Of a DNA stretch of 45,105 nucleotides, positions 10,470 to 23,285 are shown piece after piece; positions within the stretch are counted from its first letter, which is position 1; every line of letters begins with the position of its first letter. A model generated the notes under the pieces. That model did no database searches. It was given only the letters and a program-made list of their open reading frames with translations, and was not told the origin of the DNA. The position numbers were made by a program, and so were the translations under genes. The DNA lies in NCBI RefSeq assembly GCF_008831285.2, contig NW_022205065.1, positions 1 through 45,105 on the forward strand, read 5' to 3'. This DNA is from Nymphaea colorata (taxonomy: Eukaryota; Streptophyta; Magnoliopsida; Nymphaeales; Nymphaeaceae).

Positions 10470-10993
10470 TCATTCTTAATTTTTTTCTTAGAGTCTTCTT
10501 GCTTCTTAGTCTTCAAGCTTTTGGGCACATTTGCAGTTATAGAGGATGATGATTGTGAGTCCCATGATAATAGTGACTATTATTCCGACTAGTAAATATC
10601 CCCACCATGGCCACCCTTCCTTGTCTTATTTCTTGGCGAATGCTAATCCGCTTCCCACAAGCAGTGAAACACCTCCCACCCAGTAGAGTTGTTTGCTTGT
10701 TATTTCCGATGCTGCTTTTCTGATCTAAATATATCGGTCAGCCAATGTGTCTTTTCTTTTCGCTTCTATCTAAATAATGTTTTACTTTACTGCCTGTGTT
10801 CTATTTAGTGGTCCACATTATCTTGAAGTGCTTGAAGCTTCTTAGCTTATGGAACTTCTTATGCAATTTGATCAACAACAGACCGCCTAACAAGCTAGAG
10901 CTGTTATCGCGTTAATCGCGAAAGATAGCCGGCTTCCTTTTTGGAATTCTCAAGGGCTTATTTTGCTACTGTCGCAAGAGATTTCTTGTCCAT
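10470..10993 (-). CDS. Gene H, array copy 1: protein with two transmembrane helices
   Basis: Starts MDKKSLATVAK with a charged helical N-terminal half (KKLQALQDNVDH) and ends in UGA at 10470-10472. The C-terminal part holds two hydrophobic segments, LYWVGGVSLLVGSGLAFA and WWGYLLVGIIVTIIMGLTII, separated by a short charged turn (KKEDKEGWP). A Lys/Glu-rich cytoplasmic-type tail follows the NCKC motif. One frame change lies between the halves, near 10770, and is shared by all copies; an intron of about 21 nt (GTAAAG...TTTAG) lies there. It may be a membrane protein of the secretory system, but no family is recognised. It is found only inside the array. Confidence 0.55.
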
Positions 10994-11442
10994 TTTTTCT
11001 GCTCCCTTGTCAAGAGTTAATCAATTATAGGCCTCTCGTTTTAAATTAAATTTCCATAGTCAGGTAGATTATTGATTGCTCAGGCTCAATCTTAATATTA
11101 AATTGCCGTTTGCCTTAAAAACCAGAAGTTCCTTAGCATTACAAACACTTTGCCATCATAAAGGGCTAACCATTTTCTTTCTAAAGTTTATTCTCGCAAT
11201 AATTGATTTGACGGTCTTGGAATGAGCTTTAATCATCTGCAAATCGCAATTAACTATGAGAGGCTGCTTATTTAAGGACTAAAATGCAGTATCTTCAAAT
11301 ATTAGTTTCCAAGACCCAAATCGACCACGGCGAAGTGAACGTATATGTTTTTAGCTCTATCATACACATGGAATCTTCTCATTAAGACCGTTTATTGCTT
11401 AATATTGGCTGTCTTTGATGAAAGCAGGAGATAATATAAGTA
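10994..11442. other. Spacer between H and G (repeated in each unit)
   Basis: 449 bp, AT-rich, no convincing reading frame. It must contain the H promoter and the 3' flank of G. The last 71 bp (from 11372) is the stretch shared with the left edge of the array. Equivalent spacers lie at about 13706-14154, 16420-16868, 19135-19582 and 21848-22296. Confidence 0.5.
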
Positions 11443-12890
11443 TCAGTTGTTTTGATATATGTTAGGCAGGTAGGCTGATAGCTGGTGCCTATTGTTCTTG
11501 AAAGCTGAAAACCCCTACTGCTTGCTCCGGATCACTTCATCTTCATCTTCCTTAATCTCATCCTGATAAACGCTGTTCGGATCTATAATTGCTAAGCTTT
11601 TCAGGTCCAGCTTGAAGGGAGACGCCGTTTCCCACCTCTTACGCTTCTCCTCTTTCTCATTCTTGTTCCCATTTTTGGCGAAGTTTCTAGGCACTGTGAG
11701 AAGATTCTCCGAGCTGGATTTGACAAGTAGCCTGCCGTTTTCAATCTCATCGGCATTGAAGGACATTTTCTATGAGTTTTTAAACGATTCAGTATTGCTG
11801 GTGGCGAGGTTATCGAAGAAGGGATTTTTCTTCTGTCGGTTTATCTTCTGTCGTAGTTTTTTGGTTTCCTGCAGGAGTGCGTACAGTTTTTACGTGAAAT
11901 TTTGGTTGGTTTCCAGTTTAGAGTCGACCCACGAGGCAGTGCCGTTCTGAACTGCTACGTTCTTGAGGTATTCTGATTTTTCCTGAATGAAATGATCGAT
12001 TTTGTTGCTGTTGGGCACTGATCTTTGCTACTTGTGGTCTTCCCTGCCCTGCACTCCGCTCACCACCTCCAGTATCTTATCGTTCTTGTCAAAGGGCAAG
12101 TACTGCACTTTCCTTTCCTCCAGCAGCTCCAGATCAATCACAAACTCATTGAGAAAGGCGGTTGGCTTTCCCTCTTCCAGTCTGCCCAATCTCAGCAAAA
12201 TCTACGTGTGGGTATTTATACTTGTGATTCCTCGGAGTGTAGGTGATCTTGAGAGAGGTGTTGATGACGAGCTGGTTATTGGCGACGAGGGACTTGATTA
12301 TCTTTTGGAGGATGAGGCCCTTGGAGAGCAGCGAGTAGAAACTGAGCTAGCCCTCAAGCTTCTGGCCGATACTCACTAAGTTTTGCTTTTCCTGGCGCTG
12401 GTGTGGTCTCAGCCAGGACTTTCGCTATTCCGCTCTCTGGGCAGCTCTGAGCTTCTTGAGGCAAATCAGTTGGTTATTGATGTCATTTTGAGGCTTTTGA
12501 GCTTGACGCCTCTTCCGTATTTTGTTCAAAAACTTAGCGAAACGATAGGCTCTTGCTCTGAACCACTTCTGATGCCCGGGCAAATTGCGCTGAAGAAGCT
12601 CTTAATTAGGACAAATATATATTAGGGGAGCGTTTCTTGGAAGAGTGCGGGACACAGTATTCGGAACGTGTTCCTGACTTGAAGTTGCTGGGCTTGGCGG
12701 TTTTCTTGGTTGGCTACTTCATGGACAATGGGCATCTCCCGTAAGCGGGTTTCAAACTCCGCTAGGGATTGGTGTAGCAAGACAAGGTTCGCCAGTTGCT
12801 GGAAGCTAGCTGAAGAAAGGTACGAGAATTCCGCTCTGGCGTCTTTGGGCCATCATGCCATTGAAGTCGGTTTGAGTAATTTGGCTCCAT
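11443..12890 (-). pseudogene. Chimeric F'::G locus, array copy 2
   Basis: Same structure as copy 1, with the F/G junction at 12350/12351. It differs from the other copies by one missing G near 12236, just before the 20-nt G intron, which alone would shift the frame. Confidence 0.7.
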
Positions 12891-13182
12891 ATTTATTATT
12901 GCCCATTAGTCGGTAGAGGCTAGAGATTAATCCATTATACTACAGTCAATTGAACTTCCTCTCTGTGCTTGAATATGAAATGCAATAACTTTATAGTAAT
13001 AAATGTCTCGGCCAAAGGCCTCGCTTGAAATATTGATACCAGATGTAGCATATGCGTTTAGCATCAATGTCCAAATCTGCATGGCTGAGAAGCCTAGGCT
13101 TGCTACAAAATCGAACCGAATTGGGCATCATTAAAATATGTTTTTCTGGTATAAATTTTAAAATTTAAGCTATCCTAATCAT

Positions 13183-13705
13183 TCATTCTTAATTTTTTTC
13201 TTAGAGTCTTCTTGCTTCTTAGTCTTCAAGCTTTTGGGCACATTTGCAGTTATAGAGGATGATGATTGTGAGTCCCATGATAATAGTGACTATTATTCCG
13301 ACTAGTAAATATCCCCACCATGGCCACCCTTCCTTGTCTTATTTCTTGGCGAATGCTAATCCGCTTCCCACAAGCAGTGAAACACCTCCCACCCAGTAGA
13401 GTTGTTTGCTTGTTATTTCCGATGCTGCTTTTCTGATCTAAATATATCGGTCAGCCAATGTGTCTTTTCTTTCGCTTCTATCTAAATAATGTTTTACTTT
13501 ACTGCCTGTGTTCTATTTAGTGGTCCACATTATCTTGAAGTGCTTGAAGCTTCTTAGCTTATGGAACTTCTTATGCAATTTGATCAACAACAGACCGCCT
13601 AACAAGCTAGAGCTGTTATCGCGTTAATCGCGAAAGATAGCCGGCTTCCTTTTTGGAATTCTCAAGGGCTTATTTTGCTACTGTCGCAAGAGATTTCTTG
13701 TCCAT
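13183..13705 (-). CDS. Gene H, array copy 2
   Basis: Identical to copy 1 except for one T fewer in a homopolymer near 13470, close to the shared frame change. Two hydrophobic segments and the Lys/Glu-rich tail are unchanged. Confidence 0.55.
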
Positions 13706-14154
13706 TTTTTCTGCTCCCTTGTCAAGAGTTAATCAATTATAGGCCTCTCGTTTTAAATTAAATTTCCATAGTCAGGTAGATTATTGATTGCTCAGGCTCA
13801 ATCTTAATATTAAATTGCCGTTTGCCTTAAAAACCAGAAGTTCCTTAGCATTACAAACACTTTGCCATCATAAAGGGCTAACCATTTTCTTTCTAAAGTT
13901 TATTCTCGCAATAATTGATTTGACGGTCTTGGAATGAGCTTTAATCATCTGCAAATCGCAATTAACTATGAGAGGCTGCTTATTTAAGGACTAAAATGCA
14001 GTATCTTCAAATATTAGTTTCCAAGACCCAAATCGACCACGGCGAAGTGAACGTATATGTTTTTAGCTCTATCATACACATGGAATCTTCTCATTAAGAC
14101 CGTTTATTGCTTAATATTGGCTGTCTTTGATGAAAGCAGGAGATAATATAAGTA

Positions 14155-15603
14155 TCAGTTGTTTTGATATATGTTAGGCAGGTAGGCTGATAGCTGGTGC
14201 CTATTGTTCTTGAAAGCTGAAAACCCCTACTGCTTGCTCCGGATCACTTCATCTTCATCTTCCTTAATCTCATCCTGATAAACGCTGTTCGGATCTATAA
14301 TTGCTAAGCTTTTCAGGTCCAGCTTGAAGGGAGACGCCGTTTCCCACCTCTTACGCTTCTCCTCTTTCTCATTCTTGTTCCCATTTTTGGCGAAGTTTCT
14401 AGGCACTGTGAGAAGATTCTCCGAGCTGGATTTGACAAGTAGCCTGCCGTTTTCAATCTCATCGGCATTGAAGGACATTTTCTATGAGTTTTTAAACGAT
14501 TCAGTATTGCTGGTGGCGAGGTTATCGAAGAAGGGATTTTTCTTCTGTCGGTTTATCTTCTGTCGTAGTTTTTTGGTTTCCTGCAGGAGTGCGTACAGTT
14601 TTTACGTGAAATTTTGGTTGGTTTCCAGTTTAGAGTCGACCCACGAGGCAGTGCCGTTCTGAACTGCTACGTTCTTGAGGTATTCTGATTTTTCCTGAAT
14701 GAAATGATCGATTTTGTTGCTGTTGGGCACTGATCTTTGCTACTTGTGGTCTTCCCTGCCCTGCACTCCGCTCACCACCTCCAGTATCTTATCGTTCTTG
14801 TCAAAGGGCAAGTACTGCACTTTCCTTTCCTCCAGCAGCTCCAGATCAATCACAAACTCATTGAGAAAGGCGGTTGGCTTTCCCTCTTCCAGTCTGCCCA
14901 ATCTCAGCAAAATCTACGTGTGGGTATTTATACTTGTGATTCCTCGGGAGTGTAGGTGATCTTGAGAGAGGTGTTGATGACGAGCTGGTTATTGGCGACG
15001 AGGGACTTGATTATCTTTTGGAGGATGAGGCCCTTGGAGAGCAGCGAGTAGAAACTGAGCTAGCCCTCAAGCTTCTGGCCGATACTCACTAAGTTTTGCT
15101 TTTCCTGGCGCTGGTGTGGTCTCAGCCAGGACTTTCGCTATTCCGCTCTCTGGGCAGCTCTGAGCTTCTTGAGGCAAATCAGTTGGTTATTGATGTCATT
15201 TTGAGGCTTTTGAGCTTGACGCCTCTTCCGTATTTTGTTCAAAAACTTAGCGAAACGATAGGCTCTTGCTCTGAACCACTTCTGATGCCCGGGCAAATTG
15301 CGCTGAAGAAGCTCTTAATTAGGACAAATATATATTAGGGGAGCGTTTCTTGGAAGAGTGCGGGACACAGTATTCGGAACGTGTTCCTGACTTGAAGTTG
15401 CTGGGCTTGGCGGTTTTCTTGGTTGGCTACTTCATGGACAATGGGCATCTCCCGTAAGCGGGTTTCAAACTCCGCTAGGGATTGGTGTAGCAAGACAAGG
15501 TTCGCCAGTTGCTGGAAGCTAGCTGAAGAAAGGTACGAGAATTCCGCTCTGGCGTCTTTGGGCCATCATGCCATTGAAGTCGGTTTGAGTAATTTGGCTC
15601 CAT
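14155..15603 (-). pseudogene. Chimeric F'::G locus, array copy 3
   Basis: Same structure, junction at 15063/15064. I see no coding difference from copies 4 and 5 in the G part. Confidence 0.7.
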
Positions 15604-15896
15604 ATTTATTATTGCCCATTAGTCGGTAGAGGCTAGAGATTAATCCATTATACTACAGTCAATTGAACTTCCTCTCTGTGCTTGAATATGAAATGCAATA
15701 ACTTTATAGTAATAAATGTCTCGGCCAAAGGCCTTGCTTGAAAATATTGATACCAGATGTAGCATATGCGTTTAGCATCAATGTCCAAATCTGCATGGCT
15801 GAGAAGCCTAGGCTTGCTACAAAATCGAACCGAATTGGGCATCATTAAAATATGTTTTTCTGGTATAAATTTTAAAATTTAAGCTATCCTAATCAT

Positions 15897-16419
15897 TCAT
15901 TCTTAATTTTTTCTTAGAGTCTTCTTGCTTCTTAGTCTTCAAGCTTTTGGGCACATTTGCAGTTATAGAGGATGATGATTGTGAGTCCCATGATAATAGT
16001 GACTATTATTCCGACTAGTAAATATCCCCACCATGGCCACCCTTCCTTGTCTTATTTCTTGGCGAATGCTAATCCGCTTCCCACAAGCAGTGAAACACCT
16101 CCCACCCAGTAGAGTTGTTTGCTTGTTATTTCCGATGCTGCTTTTCTGATCTAAATATATCGGTCAGCCAATGTGTCTTTTCTTTTCGCTTCTATCTAAA
16201 TAATGTTTTACTTTACTGCCTGTGTTCTATTTAGTGGTCCACATTATCTTGAAGTGCTTGAAGCTTCTTAGCTTATGGAACTTCTTATGCAATTTGATCA
16301 ACAACAGACCGCCTAACAAGCTAGAGCTGTTATCGCGTTAATCGCGAAAGATAGCCGGCTTCCTTTTTGGAATTCTCAAGGGCTTATTTTGCTACTGTCG
16401 CAAGAGATTTCTTGTCCAT
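15897..16419 (-). CDS. Gene H, array copy 3
   Basis: Same as copy 1. A T-run near 15907, in the last codons, is one base shorter. The only substitution I see in the whole array (T at 15734) lies about 160 bp beyond this gene's 3' end. Confidence 0.55.
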
Positions 16420-16868
16420 TTTTTCTGCTCCCTTGTCAAGAGTTAATCAATTATAGGCCTCTCGTTTTAAATTAAATTTCCATAGTCAGGTAGATTATTG
16501 ATTGCTCAGGCTCAATCTTAATATTAAATTGCCGTTTGCCTTAAAAACCAGAAGTTCCTTAGCATTACAAACACTTTGCCATCATAAAGGGCTAACCATT
16601 TTCTTTCTAAAGTTTATTCTCGCAATAATTGATTTGACGGTCTTGGAATGAGCTTTAATCATCTGCAAATCGCAATTAACTATGAGAGGCTGCTTATTTA
16701 AGGACTAAAATGCAGTATCTTCAAATATTAGTTTCCAAGACCCAAATCGACCACGGCGAAGTGAACGTATATGTTTTTAGCTCTATCATACACATGGAAT
16801 CTTCTCATTAAGACCGTTTATTGCTTAATATTGGCTGTCTTTGATGAAAGCAGGAGATAATATAAGTA

Positions 16869-18317
16869 TCAGTTGTTTTGATATATGTTAGGCAGGTAGG
16901 CTGATAGCTGGTGCCTATTGTTCTTGAAAGCTGAAAACCCCTACTGCTTGCTCCGGATCACTTCATCTTCATCTTCCTTAATCTCATCCTGATAAACGCT
17001 GTTCGGATCTATAATTGCTAAGCTTTTCAGGTCCAGCTTGAAGGGAGACGCCGTTTCCCACCTCTTACGCTTCTCCTCTTTCTCATTCTTGTTCCCATTT
17101 TTGGCGAAGTTTCTAGGCACTGTGAGAAGATTCTCCGAGCTGGATTTGACAAGTAGCCTGCCGTTTTCAATCTCATCGGCATTGAAGGACATTTTCTATG
17201 AGTTTTTAAACGATTCAGTATTGCTGGTGGCGAGGTTATCGAAGAAGGGATTTTTCTTCTGTCGGTTTATCTTCTGTCGTAGTTTTTTGGTTTCCTGCAG
17301 GAGTGCGTACAGTTTTTACGTGAAATTTTGGTTGGTTTCCAGTTTAGAGTCGACCCACGAGGCAGTGCCGTTCTGAACTGCTACGTTCTTGAGGTATTCT
17401 GATTTTTCCTGAATGAAATGATCGATTTTGTTGCTGTTGGGCACTGATCTTTGCTACTTGTGGTCTTCCCTGCCCTGCACTCCGCTCACCACCTCCAGTA
17501 TCTTATCGTTCTTGTCAAAGGGCAAGTACTGCACTTTCCTTTCCTCCAGCAGCTCCAGATCAATCACAAACTCATTGAGAAAGGCGGTTGGCTTTCCCTC
17601 TTCCAGTCTGCCCAATCTCAGCAAAATCTACGTGTGGGTATTTATACTTGTGATTCCTCGGGAGTGTAGGTGATCTTGAGAGAGGTGTTGATGACGAGCT
17701 GGTTATTGGCGACGAGGGACTTGATTATCTTTTGGAGGATGAGGCCCTTGGAGAGCAGCGAGTAGAAACTGAGCTAGCCCTCAAGCTTCTGGCCGATACT
17801 CACTAAGTTTTGCTTTTCCTGGCGCTGGTGTGGTCTCAGCCAGGACTTTCGCTATTCCGCTCTCTGGGCAGCTCTGAGCTTCTTGAGGCAAATCAGTTGG
17901 TTATTGATGTCATTTTGAGGCTTTTGAGCTTGACGCCTCTTCCGTATTTTGTTCAAAAACTTAGCGAAACGATAGGCTCTTGCTCTGAACCACTTCTGAT
18001 GCCCGGGCAAATTGCGCTGAAGAAGCTCTTAATTAGGACAAATATATATTAGGGGAGCGTTTCTTGGAAGAGTGCGGGACACAGTATTCGGAACGTGTTC
18101 CTGACTTGAAGTTGCTGGGCTTGGCGGTTTTCTTGGTTGGCTACTTCATGGACAATGGGCATCTCCCGTAAGCGGGTTTCAAACTCCGCTAGGGATTGGT
18201 GTAGCAAGACAAGGTTCGCCAGTTGCTGGAAGCTAGCTGAAGAAAGGTACGAGAATTCCGCTCTGGCGTCTTTGGGCCATCATGCCATTGAAGTCGGTTT
18301 GAGTAATTTGGCTCCAT
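16869..18317 (-). pseudogene. Chimeric F'::G locus, array copy 4
   Basis: Same structure, junction at 17777/17778, no differences noticed from the unit consensus. Confidence 0.7.
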
Positions 18318-18610
18318 ATTTATTATTGCCCATTAGTCGGTAGAGGCTAGAGATTAATCCATTATACTACAGTCAATTGAACTTCCTCTCTGTGCTTGAA
18401 TATGAAATGCAATAACTTTATAGTAATAAATGTCTCGGCCAAAGGCCTCGCTTGAAAATATTGATACCAGATGTAGCATATGCGTTTAGCATCAATGTCC
18501 AAATCTGCATGGCTGAGAAGCCTAGGCTTGCTACAAAATCGAACCGAATTGGGCATCATTAAAATATGTTTTTCTGGTATAAATTTTAAAATTTAAGCTA
18601 TCCTAATCAT

Positions 18611-19134
18611 TCATTCTTAATTTTTTTCTTAGAGTCTTCTTGCTTCTTAGTCTTCAAGCTTTTGGGCACATTTGCAGTTATAGAGGATGATGATTGTGAG
18701 TCCCATGATAATAGTGACTATTATTCCGACTAGTAAATATCCCCACCATGGCCACCCTTCCTTGTCTTATTTCTTGGCGAATGCTAATCCGCTTCCCACA
18801 AGCAGTGAAACACCTCCCACCCAGTAGAGTTGTTTGCTTGTTATTTCCGATGCTGCTTTTCTGATCTAAATATATCGGTCAGCCAATGTGTCTTTTCTTT
18901 TCGCTTCTATCTAAATAATGTTTTACTTTACTGCCTGTGTTCTATTTAGTGGTCCACATTATCTTGAAGTGCTTGAAGCTTCTTAGCTTATGGAACTTCT
19001 TATGCAATTTGATCAACAACAGACCGCCTAACAAGCTAGAGCTGTTATCGCGTTAATCGCGAAAGATAGCCGGCTTCCTTTTTGGAATTCTCAAGGGCTT
19101 ATTTTGCTACTGTCGCAAGAGATTTCTTGTCCAT
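18611..19134 (-). CDS. Gene H, array copy 4
   Basis: Same as copy 1: charged helical N-terminal half, two transmembrane segments, Lys/Glu-rich tail, UGA stop. Confidence 0.55.
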
Positions 19135-19582
19135 TTTTTCTGCTCCCTTGTCAAGAGTTAATCAATTATAGGCCTCTCGTTTTAAATTAAATTTCCATAG
19201 TCAGGTAGATTATTGATTGCTCAGGCTCAATCTTAATATTAAATTGCCGTTTGCCTTAAAAACCAGAAGTTCCTTAGCATTACAAACACTTTGCCATCAT
19301 AAAGGGCTAACCATTTTCTTTCTAAAGTTTATTCTCGCAATAATTGATTTGACGGTCTTGGAATGAGCTTTAATCATCTGCAAATCGCAATTAACTATGA
19401 GAGGCTGCTTATTTAAGGACTAAAATGCAGTATCTTCAAATATTAGTTTCCAAGACCCAATCGACCACGGCGAAGTGAACGTATATGTTTTTAGCTCTAT
19501 CATACACATGGAATCTTCTCATTAAGACCGTTTATTGCTTAATATTGGCTGTCTTTGATGAAAGCAGGAGATAATATAAGTA

Positions 19583-21030
19583 TCAGTTGTTTTGATATAT
19601 GTTAGGCAGGTAGGCTGATAGCTGGTGCCTATTGTTCTTGAAAGCTGAAAACCCCTACTGCTTGCTCCGGATCACTTCATCTTCATCTTCCTTAATCTCA
19701 TCCTGATAAACGCTGTTCGGATCTATAATTGCTAAGCTTTTCAGGTCCAGCTTGAAGGGAGACGCCGTTTCCCACCTCTTACGCTTCTCCTCTTTCTCAT
19801 TCTTGTTCCCATTTTTGGCGAAGTTTCTAGGCACTGTGAGAAGATTCTCCGAGCTGGATTTGACAAGTAGCCTGCCGTTTTCAATCTCATCGGCATTGAA
19901 GGACATTTTCTATGAGTTTTTAAACGATTCAGTATTGCTGGTGGCGAGGTTATCGAAGAAGGGATTTTTCTTCTGTCGGTTTATCTTCTGTCGTAGTTTT
20001 TTGGTTTCCTGCAGGAGTGCGTACAGTTTTTACGTGAAATTTTGGTTGGTTTCCAGTTTAGAGTCGACCCACGAGGCAGTGCCGTTCTGAACTGCTACGT
20101 TCTTGAGGTATTCTGATTTTTCCTGAATGAAATGATCGATTTTGTTGCTGTTGGGCACTGATCTTTGCTACTTGTGGTCTTCCTGCCCTGCACTCCGCTC
20201 ACCACCTCCAGTATCTTATCGTTCTTGTCAAAGGGCAAGTACTGCACTTTCCTTTCCTCCAGCAGCTCCAGATCAATCACAAACTCATTGAGAAAGGCGG
20301 TTGGCTTTCCCTCTTCCAGTCTGCCCAATCTCAGCAAAATCTACGTGTGGGTATTTATACTTGTGATTCCTCGGGAGTGTAGGTGATCTTGAGAGAGGTG
20401 TTGATGACGAGCTGGTTATTGGCGACGAGGGACTTGATTATCTTTTGGAGGATGAGGCCCTTGGAGAGCAGCGAGTAGAAACTGAGCTAGCCCTCAAGCT
20501 TCTGGCCGATACTCACTAAGTTTTGCTTTTCCTGGCGCTGGTGTGGTCTCAGCCAGGACTTTCGCTATTCCGCTCTCTGGGCAGCTCTGAGCTTCTTGAG
20601 GCAAATCAGTTGGTTATTGATGTCATTTTGAGGCTTTTGAGCTTGACGCCTCTTCCGTATTTTGTTCAAAAACTTAGCGAAACGATAGGCTCTTGCTCTG
20701 AACCACTTCTGATGCCCGGGCAAATTGCGCTGAAGAAGCTCTTAATTAGGACAAATATATATTAGGGGAGCGTTTCTTGGAAGAGTGCGGGACACAGTAT
20801 TCGGAACGTGTTCCTGACTTGAAGTTGCTGGGCTTGGCGGTTTTCTTGGTTGGCTACTTCATGGACAATGGGCATCTCCCGTAAGCGGGTTTCAAACTCC
20901 GCTAGGGATTGGTGTAGCAAGACAAGGTTCGCCAGTTGCTGGAAGCTAGCTGAAGAAAGGTACGAGAATTCCGCTCTGGCGTCTTTGGGCCATCATGCCA
21001 TTGAAGTCGGTTTGAGTAATTTGGCTCCAT
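19583..21030 (-). pseudogene. Chimeric F'::G locus, array copy 5
   Basis: Same structure, junction at 20490/20491. One C is missing near 20182 inside the G body. The unit also lacks one A near 19459, in the spacer. Confidence 0.7.
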
Positions 21031-21323
21031 ATTTATTATTGCCCATTAGTCGGTAGAGGCTAGAGATTAATCCATTATACTACAGTCAATTGAACTTCCT
21101 CTCTGTGCTTGAATATGAAATGCAATAACTTTATAGTAATAAATGTCTCGGCCAAAGGCCTCGCTTGAAAATATTGATACCAGATGTAGCATATGCGTTT
21201 AGCATCAATGTCCAAATCTGCATGGCTGAGAAGCCTAGGCTTGCTACAAAATCGAACCGAATTGGGCATCATTAAAATATGTTTTTCTGGTATAAATTTT
21301 AAAATTTAAGCTATCCTAATCAT

Positions 21324-21847
21324 TCATTCTTAATTTTTTTCTTAGAGTCTTCTTGCTTCTTAGTCTTCAAGCTTTTGGGCACATTTGCAGTTATAGAGGA
21401 TGATGATTGTGAGTCCCATGATAATAGTGACTATTATTCCGACTAGTAAATATCCCCACCATGGCCACCCTTCCTTGTCTTATTTCTTGGCGAATGCTAA
21501 TCCGCTTCCCACAAGCAGTGAAACACCTCCCACCCAGTAGAGTTGTTTGCTTGTTATTTCCGATGCTGCTTTTCTGATCTAAATATATCGGTCAGCCAAT
21601 GTGTCTTTTCTTTTCGCTTCTATCTAAATAATGTTTTACTTTACTGCCTGTGTTCTATTTAGTGGTCCACATTATCTTGAAGTGCTTGAAGCTTCTTAGC
21701 TTATGGAACTTCTTATGCAATTTGATCAACAACAGACCGCCTAACAAGCTAGAGCTGTTATCGCGTTAATCGCGAAAGATAGCCGGCTTCCTTTTTGGAA
21801 TTCTCAAGGGCTTATTTTGCTACTGTCGCAAGAGATTTCTTGTCCAT
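21324..21847 (-). CDS. Gene H, array copy 5
   Basis: Same as copy 1, and the last H copy. The unit to its right contains the full-length G. Confidence 0.55.
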
Positions 21848-22296
21848 TTTTTCTGCTCCCTTGTCAAGAGTTAATCAATTATAGGCCTCTCGTTTTAAAT
21901 TAAATTTCCATAGTCAGGTAGATTATTGATTGCTCAGGCTCAATCTTAATATTAAATTGCCGTTTGCCTTAAAAACCAGAAGTTCCTTAGCATTACAAAC
22001 ACTTTGCCATCATAAAGGGCTAACCATTTTCTTTCTAAAGTTTATTCTCGCAATAATTGATTTGACGGTCTTGGAATGAGCTTTAATCATCTGCAAATCG
22101 CAATTAACTATGAGAGGCTGCTTATTTAAGGACTAAAATGCAGTATCTTCAAATATTAGTTTCCAAGACCCAAATCGACCACGGCGAAGTGAACGTATAT
22201 GTTTTTAGCTCTATCATACACATGGAATCTTCTCATTAAGACCGTTTATTGCTTAATATTGGCTGTCTTTGATGAAAGCAGGAGATAATATAAGTA

Positions 22297-23285
22297 TCAG
22301 TTGTTTTGATATATGTTAGGCAGGTAGGCTGATAGCTGGTGCCTATTGTTCTTGAAAGCTGAAAACCCCTACTGCTTGCTCCGGATCACTTCATCTTCAT
22401 CTTCCTTAATCTCATCCTGATAAACGCTGTTCGGATCTATAATTGCTAAGCTTTTCAGGTCCAGCTTGAAGGGAGACGCCGTTTCCCACCTCTTACGCTT
22501 CTCCTCTTTCTCATTCTTGTTCCCATTTTTGGCGAAGTTTCTAGGCACTGTGAGAAGATTCTCCGAGCTGGATTTGACAAGTAGCCTGCCGTTTTCAATC
22601 TCATCGGCATTGAAGGACATTTTCTATGAGTTTTTAAACGATTCAGTATTGCTGGTGGCGAGGTTATCGAAGAAGGGATTTTTCTTCTGTCGGTTTATCT
22701 TCTGTCGTAGTTTTTTGGTTTCCTGCAGGAGTGCGTACAGTTTTTACGTGAAATTTTGGTTGGTTTCCAGTTTAGAGTCGACCCACGAGGCAGTGCCGTT
22801 CTGAACTGCTACGTTCTTGAGGTATTCTGATTTTTCCTGAATGAAATGATCGATTTTGTTGCTGTTGGGCACTGATCTTTGCTACTTGTGGTCTTCCCTG
22901 CCCTGCACTCCGCTCACCACCTCCAGTATCTTATCGTTCTTGTCAAAGGGCAAGTACTGCACTTTCCTTTCCTCCAGCAGCTCCAGATCAATCACAAACT
23001 CATTGAGAAAGGCGGTTGGCTTTCCCTCTTCCAGTCTGCCCAATCTCAGCAAAATCTACGTGTGGGTATTTATACTTGTGATTCCTCGGGAGTGTAGGTG
23101 ATCTTGAGAGAGGTGTTGATGACGAGCTGGTTATTGGCGACGAGGGACTTGATTATCTTTTGGAGGATGAGGCCCTTGGAGAGCAGCGAGTAGAAACTGA
23201 GCTAGTAGGACTAGTTGTTGCTGCTCTCGTTCCAGTTGTAGGCCTTCAGGATCGATATTGTGATGGATTTTTAGGAAGATGCCAT
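22297..23285 (-). CDS. Gene G, full-length copy, function unknown
   Basis: ATG at 23285 (MASS, then KSITISILKAYNW), UGA at 22297-22299. With one 20-nt intron (23056-23075) removed the frame is exactly 323 codons including the stop. The N-terminal 130 residues look like a small folded domain (LSFYSLLSKGLIL, LVANNQLVINTSLK, AFLNEFVIDLELLEERK). The rest is charged and partly coiled coil (LYALLQETKKLR), with a basic block (KEEKRKRW) and an acidic one (DEIKEDEDEV). No family recognised. Only this copy has its own start; the five to the left have an F fragment instead. It shares a 178-bp divergent promoter region with the kinase gene at 23464. Confidence 0.7.

Larger units (their letters stand above)
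8658..23205. repeat. Tandem array: five 2.71-kb direct repeats plus one partial unit
   Basis: Unit junctions recur at 9636, 12350, 15063, 17777, 20490 and 23205, a period of 2713-2715 bp. Read left to right each unit carries: decayed F fragment (about 650 bp), gene H, spacer, then G without its first codons. A partial unit (G only, 8658-9636) sits at the left edge. The last G runs on past 23205 into its own intact 5' end. Units are almost identical: I see one substitution (T at 15734 where others have C) plus single-base homopolymer differences near 12236, 13028, 13470, 15907, 19459 and 20182. No terminal inverted repeats, target-site duplications or transposase are visible, so it looks like amplification of a recombinant locus, not a transposon. 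Confidence 0.95.

Noticed and set aside
8658-23205. Array as a CRISPR, satellite or transposon
   Set aside because: The 2.7-kb coding unit rules out CRISPR and satellite, and there are no inverted termini, target duplications or transposase-like frames.
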